From Rheum nobile (taxonomy: Eukaryota > Streptophyta > Magnoliopsida > Caryophyllales > Polygonaceae): DNA of 64,000 bases. Position numbers and translations under genes: made by a program. Numbering within the stretch: the first letter of the stretch is position 1; each line of letters starts with the position of its first letter. The notes under the pieces are model-generated. The model was not told the DNA's origin and did no database searches. It saw nothing but the letters and a program-made list of their open reading frames with translations. The stretch covers positions 9,734,001 through 9,798,000 of the forward strand of contig WOAB01000056.1 of assembly GCA_027886185.1 (NCBI GenBank), in the 5' to 3' direction. Shown in pieces: positions 59,101 to 64,000 of the stretch.

Positions 59101-59811
59101 AACAATCCAATGGGAAAAGACGAACATGAACAAGGAATTGATCCATCCCTCTACCGAGGAATCATAGGTTCGCTTCTCTATCTCACTGCTAGTAGACCTG
59201 ATATTATGTATAATGTATGTCTTTGTGCTCGCTTTCAGGCCGATCCCAAAGAAACACATCTCAAAGCAGTAAAAAGGATTATGAGATACTTAAAGAGAAC
59301 AGATGATCTTTGTCTGTGGTACCCAAGAGGAGGAAGTCTTGATCTTGTCGGATACACAGATGCTGACTTCGCAGGGAACAAAGTGGACAGAAAATCTACC
59401 TCAGGAATGGCTCAGTTCCTTGGGCCGTGTTTGGTTTCCTGGGGGTCAAAGAAGCAGAACTCCGTGGCTCTCTCCACTGCAGAAGCTGAATACATAGCCG
59501 CTGCTGCTTGTTGCACTCAACTCCTATGGCTCAAACAACAACTCAGCGACTACGGTATTCTTCTTAACTCCATTCCCATTCTCTGTGACAATACAAGTGC
59601 CATAAACATCTCCAAGAATCCGGTACAACACTCACGTACCAAGCACATCGAGATAAGACATCACTTATTATGTGACTGTGTGGAGAAAGGGTTGGTGACA
59701 ATGGATTTCTGTGGAACTAAGGATCAAATCGCCGACATTTTCACCAAGGCACTAAACAGGGAACCATTCGAACAGTTTCGTATGGAACTAGGTATGATTT
59801 CTCTAAACTGA
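56134..59811 (+). pseudogene. Copia gag-pol, gag deleted, two in-frame stops
   Basis: One frame of 1225 codons. Residues 1-49 are a short gag start (MSSGNALDRDSQEGD), then a CCHC knuckle (CSHCYDNGHFAKNC, 50-63); most gag sequence expected before it is absent. Protease LDSACSSHM (129-137), integrase with LWHKRFGHAS, CDACIKGK, and the D-D-E residues in HMDLYGP, RTDHGTEF and QNGVVERKNRT, then TAG at 57790-57792 and TAA at 57898-57900 in a low-complexity linker, reverse transcriptase from about residue 725 (MDVKTAFLNG, LYGLKQAPRAW, YVDDIIFGS) and RNase H (GYTDADFAGN, STAEAEYIA). All catalytic motifs outside gag are intact. Confidence 0.93.
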
Positions 59812-60444
59812 TTGTCTACTTGTTGTGTTCCCTCGATGATCAGCTATTTTACATGGTAAAGTGTGAAGGGTTAATCATCATGTCTTGGTATGCATCTATT
59901 CTCTTGATCATTAGTTGAACGACTTGCTTAGACTCATGCTAATACCTCACTTATATGCAAAATTTCATGCATGATTCTCTATGCTATCCTGTTTATACAC
60001 GACTCAGATTTCTTTCGGCCCAAAAGAATCAACTTGATGTTTTGTTCCCTCATCATAAGCCCAAATGATAGTTGATTCTATAGCTCACCCGTAACCGCCA
60101 TGCTTGATGTCTCCTATCAGCCCATCTAATCATCCACAACTGGAGACCCCTCGGGCATGATGTAAAAATCAATCGCAAATATCATATGTTTTGTGTGATG
60201 TTCTTTGTACCCTCTCTGGTAACATTACCCCCGCATCACACTCTTCTACTTTTTCGGAAAGTCGAGAATACGAATTATTGCCACTATGGTCTGTGGATAG
60301 GATTCGACAGGTATGATATGTGATGCTGGCTTCCAACTGCCTAAGGAGGGTTCGTGCTTAAAAGCTAATGTTGCACGTGAGAAGTAGTGGGCTCCGAATG
60401 AATCACTGGCGAAAGAAGGCAAGCCGAAGGTTGTGATGTTCAAA

Positions 60445-61072
60445 AAAAAAAAAGGGGGAACATCACAAGATACACAAAGAAGGGAAATGAAGGAACCAAA
60501 GATTCTCTCCTCCATTAGCTGAGCCTATGATGGATGCTGACGACAATAAGGAAGCACAAGCTTTGAGTGGGAACAAAAGATGAACTCCAATGCTTGTCAT
60601 ACTTCATATCTACTGTTGGCCGCAGTGGTACTTAATTCGTATTTCTCTGGCTAACCAATACCTCTTTTGTTCCCTAGCACATCTATCCCTCTACTTTTCG
60701 AACTTCCTTGTCTCTGATTCGTGTGTGAACATTTACTGGCATGTTGATCATAAATGGTATCTTTGCATATCTTGTTGTTGTCTCAACATGTTGTCCGCGT
60801 TCGTGCATTTCAATCTAATGCGATTGGGAATACTGTTCATCTGGTTGTGATCCTTCATCTCTAACTCTTCGCTATGTTTTTGATGATGCCAAAAGGGGGG
60901 AAATAACAGGTAGCCTTGGTTGAGGGGGAACAGCACATGGTTTCATATGTTGCTGTATTGAGGGGGAACTATTATGGTCTTGTGTGGAGACCCTTCCCCA
61001 TACAACCGTCTTTTTCTCGTATGTATATGCTTCATTGTCAAGGATGTTTGTCACCATCAAAAAGGGGGAATT
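60445..61072 (+). promoter_or_regulatory. Multiplied polypurine tracts before the 3' LTR
   Basis: AAAAAAAGGGGGAACATCAC (about 60452), CAAAAGGGGGGAAATAAC (60890), GAGGGGGAACAGC (60922), GAGGGGGAACTA (60961) and AAAAAGGGGGAATT (61061), the last abutting the LTR. They prime plus-strand synthesis; repeated copies are a Sirevirus feature. Confidence 0.8.
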
Positions 61073-61994
61073 TGTTGGATTCCTTAGGTTTTGATGGTTA
61101 TAAACATTCAACTAATCTGGGTACTAAGTGTTTCAGGAACAAAGACAGTTGTCTCAGGGAACCTTCGCAGCAAAGGATTGAAGAGGGAACAAAGCTCTGT
61201 TCTTGTGCTTTGTTACCTCTGAAGGAACAACAGTGACGAACAAGATCGAAGCTGCGAATGGAAGGAAGAATTCCAGCGTGTTATTTATGGAAACAAATCA
61301 AGGCGCACACGTGGTCAAGGATTGAAGAAATTGGCTGGAAGGATCTAGCCGTTGGAGGAGATATGGAGAGAGAAGCTCGATTCCTTATCTTAGGGATTCT
61401 TTCCTTAGATAAGCGGATTGGAGAGAGAAGAATCTTATCACATCCGTTTATATTAATTTAAGGGAATCCTTTCCTTTTATTAATATATACGGCTAGGGAT
61501 ATTATTCCTCCAGCAAAAACATATCTTCTTGTTACCACGTTTGAATAAAACCTTATCTTGTTATATTTAGGGTTTGTCGAGTTGTATTTAATAGATGTGT
61601 GGATTCATATCTATGTAACCACGACGACGGGAAAAACAGAGAGAACGAAAATTGAGATAGAAAAGGAGTGAGGTGTGTGTAAGTCTTTGAGGGTTGAGTT
61701 CGGATTCATCGTTGTAGGAGTGATCTTCGAATCTAGGTGGAAAGTCTAGTATTTTGGAGTCCATGCTACAAGTGTAATCGAACAAGAAATCAATAAGACA
61801 AGTACACACTTTAAAATCCTCTCAAGCGGGAGCTTGAAGGTAGTGGTTTTTCCTTGAGAAGCTAGTTTTGCCAATCAGGGTTTCCACTATACATCGTGAG
61901 TTCGTTCTATTATCTTTCTTGCTATATTTATCCGCTGCAACTTCTGTGGGAACAAAGTTTTTGTTCCCTCAGACGTAACTCTAACGATCCAACA
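61073..61994 (+). mobile_element. Sirevirus-like Copia 3' LTR, 922 bp
   Basis: Same boundaries and length as the 5' LTR; followed by the ATAAC duplication at 61995. Confidence 0.96.
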
Positions 61995-62317
61995 ATAACG
62001 TGTAAGACAACACGTAAAGTTCATAAGAAATATGGTAAAAACATCGTCCACAAAGGCAAAGCATAGGAACAATGCTAGGGATCTTTGTGTTCTTGTTGCA
62101 GAGTCTAACAATACTAAAAAGAAACTTAAAATGGAGTTAAAAGAATTTGTGTAACGGGGGAACTAAGACATGAAAGCAAGTTGAGAGGGATGCAACAATA
62201 AGTTTCATCTTCATAAATCATATATGACATACATTGTATAGTTTTGGAATTGAACTATGTGGTATAAATCAATTGTATAGTATCAAGAGCTTTGACTCTT
62301 ATGATAGGTTTCAAAAA

Positions 62318-62425
62318 GCAATATGACTTGAAATCACGAAATTTGAAATCGAAGAAGATAATCTGTATATCATCAACACATTTTGAGGTACATGAAGCTC
62401 TCCTCGAGAAATGAAGATGGATGAC
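62318..62425 (+). pseudogene. Possible LINE RNase H relic
   Basis: Plus-strand reading gives FEIEEDNLYIIN followed by SSPREMK, which resembles the IEGDNLCVIN...PWEI end of plant LINE ORF2 after several substitutions and stops. Short and weak. Nothing else is recognised in 62000-62600. Confidence 0.35.
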
Positions 62426-62639
62426 CTTCACTCATAATTAAATCGATTTGTACGTTTATAGAAATTTATCAAATTTAATGATGTCTTATGTTAGACCACA
62501 TCTCATATGTGATTCAACCTAATCGTTTTTTCTAATCAAAAACATAAAAATTATAAGGAAGTTGAGACGAAACAAAAGATTGCATGGAAAATAAGTCAAA
62601 GAAAGAATATAGGACCCACTTAATTTCGCACCGCATTTT

Positions 62640-62935
62640 TTATGCCCCGGCCACCGCATTTTGGGCACACCAAAAGGTTGCGTCCAAAAAAAAAATCCCT
62701 TGTGCGCAACCTAGTGACGTCCAGAAAAAATTCCCTGGGTGCAACATAGTGGCGTCCAAGGTCTGGGTAAAAAAAACTTATTTGAAAATTGATTTTTAAA
62801 AAATTATTGAATCAGTCTTCATCTAAACCGGTTCAACACTTGGACGCTACGTAGTTGCACCCAAAAAAGTTACCGTTGGATTCAACGGGAACCTTACGTA
62901 GCGCCCAAAAAAGTTACCTCTTGGGCGCCACATAG
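62640..62935. repeat. Repeated GCGCCCAAAAAA-type motifs
   Basis: GCGTCCAAAAAAAAAATCCC, GTGACGTCCAGAAAAAATTCCC, GCACCCAAAAAAGTTACC and GCGCCCAAAAAAGTTACC recur around ACGTAG or CATAGT words on both strands. Probably a decayed DNA-transposon interior; no ends identified. Confidence 0.5.
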
Positions 62936-63525
62936 TATATCCTATAGTTATATACTATGATTATAGTATATTTTTATAGTATATCCTATAGTTATATACT
63001 ATGATTGTATCCTATAGATATAACCATAAGATATAACCAAATTGGATATAACTATAAGATATAATCATAATATATAACTATAGGATATAACCATAGTATA
63101 TAACTATAGGATATAACTATAAGATATAACCAAATTGGATATAACTATAAGATATAATCATAGTAAATAACTAAATGATATAACCATACTATATAACTAT
63201 AAAATATAATATAGGATATAATCATAGTATTCAACTATATGATATAACCATAAGATATAATCAAATTGGATATAACTATAAGATATAATCATAGTATATA
63301 ACTATAGGATATAACCATAATATATAACTATAGAATATAATATAGGATATAAACATAGTATATAAGTATATAACTATAGAATATAATATAGGATATAACC
63401 ATAGTATATAACTATAGAATATTACCATAATATATAACCAAATTGGATATAACTATAAGATATAAAAATAGTATATAACTATAGGATATAACCATAGTAT
63501 ATAACTATAGGATATAACTAGCATG
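62932..63525. repeat. AT-rich array of TATAACTATAGGATATAACC-type units with orientation switch
   Basis: From about 63018 the plus strand repeats ATATAACTATAGGATATAAC and CATAGTATATAACTATAG, with a recurring CAAATTGGATATAACTATAA variant. From 62932 to about 63015 the same words appear reversed (TATCCTATAGTTATATACTA). No gene. 63526-64000 is AT-rich with no recognised feature. Confidence 0.85.
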
Positions 63526-64000
63526 TGTCTCATGCCTTGCACGAGTATGGCCATATATTTTAAGAATGTATTTAAATTTGTTTATAGTATGTAAAATATA
63601 AAAGAGAATTATATAGGAAAATTAATATGATGTATCGAAAAGATAATTTCTTGATTGTAATAATTTATAAGGTGTATTGTATGATGAAAATTGAAGGTAA
63701 ATGTGTGAATTTATATTAATAGAAGAAAATATAAATTACGAATTTTATAATTATTAAAAATAAAACTACACTAAAATAAACCTGCACTAAAATTGAACTA
63801 CATATTGTATTCTTTATAATTGAGTTTACGGACAATCTATTCACTCTTATTAAATCATGAACACTAATTAAGTATGATAATAATGTTTTTGGTAAATGCA
63901 TAATTATATGTATGTTGGTGAATGAATCGTAACGTTAACCATTTACGGACCATCTATCTATATACATATCTTTATAATGGAGTTTATGGACCATTAACGT

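Larger units (their letters stand above)
55152..61994 (+). mobile_element. Complete Copia (Sirevirus-like) retrotransposon with TSD
   Basis: ATAAC on both sides (55147-55151 and 61995-61999). Order: LTR, primer site TTGGTATCAGAGCC (56075-56088), gag-pol frame, a long 3' untranslated part (59815-61072), LTR. The 3' part has repeated polypurine tracts with GGGGGAA (60455, 60895, 60923, 60962, 61063), a signature of Sireviruses. Integrase precedes RT, as in Copia. Most of gag is missing and pol has two stops, so the element depends on others if it moves. Confidence 0.93.

Overview
This is nuclear DNA of a eudicot plant. The evidence is a spliced P4-type ATPase gene with short GT-AG introns, a CC-NB-LRR resistance gene, a Cassandra TRIM with 5S-rRNA-like LTRs, a Sirevirus-type Copia element, FAR1/MULE and plant-mobile-domain coding, a Stowaway-like MITE and a tRNA-derived SINE. 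I cannot place the order or species. Only two host genes stand out, both on the minus strand: an apparently intact phospholipid flippase (35403-42230, 11 coding exons that join into 1191 aa with no phase conflict) and a disrupted NLR (29144-33685). Almost everything else is transposable-element sequence, much of it nested.

Layout. 1-5160: decayed MULE transposase with an OTU-like domain, followed by two copies of its 3' flank that bracket rearranged pieces of a DRM-type de novo DNA methyltransferase, then a GRF zinc-finger ORF and palindromic DNA. 5200-6790: two families of local repeats. 6870-9475: a plant-mobile-domain gene remnant on the minus strand, split by a solo LTR. 9800-14515: a GGCCCAAT-type simple array split by a Cassandra element and a 3.9-kb solo LTR that carries a fresh 1.3-kb tandem duplication. 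14800-28680: two copies of a block about 5 kb long (Copia remnant invaded by a TGTAACA-type LTR), separated by LINE, gypsy-like and CACTA pieces; copy 2 also carries a LINE-tailed retroposon with an inverted target copy at its 5' junction. 29144-33685: NLR with a 1549-bp solo LTR in its LRR coding region. 34160-43000: MITE, flippase gene and its promoter region. 44942-52960: a LINE with a 17-bp target-site duplication (TSD), itself split by a solo LTR. 52980-54390: SINE and a 980-bp MULE-type non-autonomous element, both with TSDs. 55147-61999: a complete Sirevirus-like Copia element with equal 922-bp LTRs. 61995-64000: LINE relic and an AT-rich array that reverses orientation.

How it fits together. 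The flippase is the only gene here that looks functional. The NLR has one extra base at its MHD motif, one LTR in its LRR and one further frameshift near its end; removing these three lesions leaves a continuous CC-NB-LRR reading frame. Most TE coding shows TGG or CAG/CAA-to-stop changes, as expected from deamination of methylated cytosine. The most unusual item is the fragment of a DRM methyltransferase gene, the host's own RNA-directed DNA methylation enzyme, held between duplicated MULE 3' sequences.
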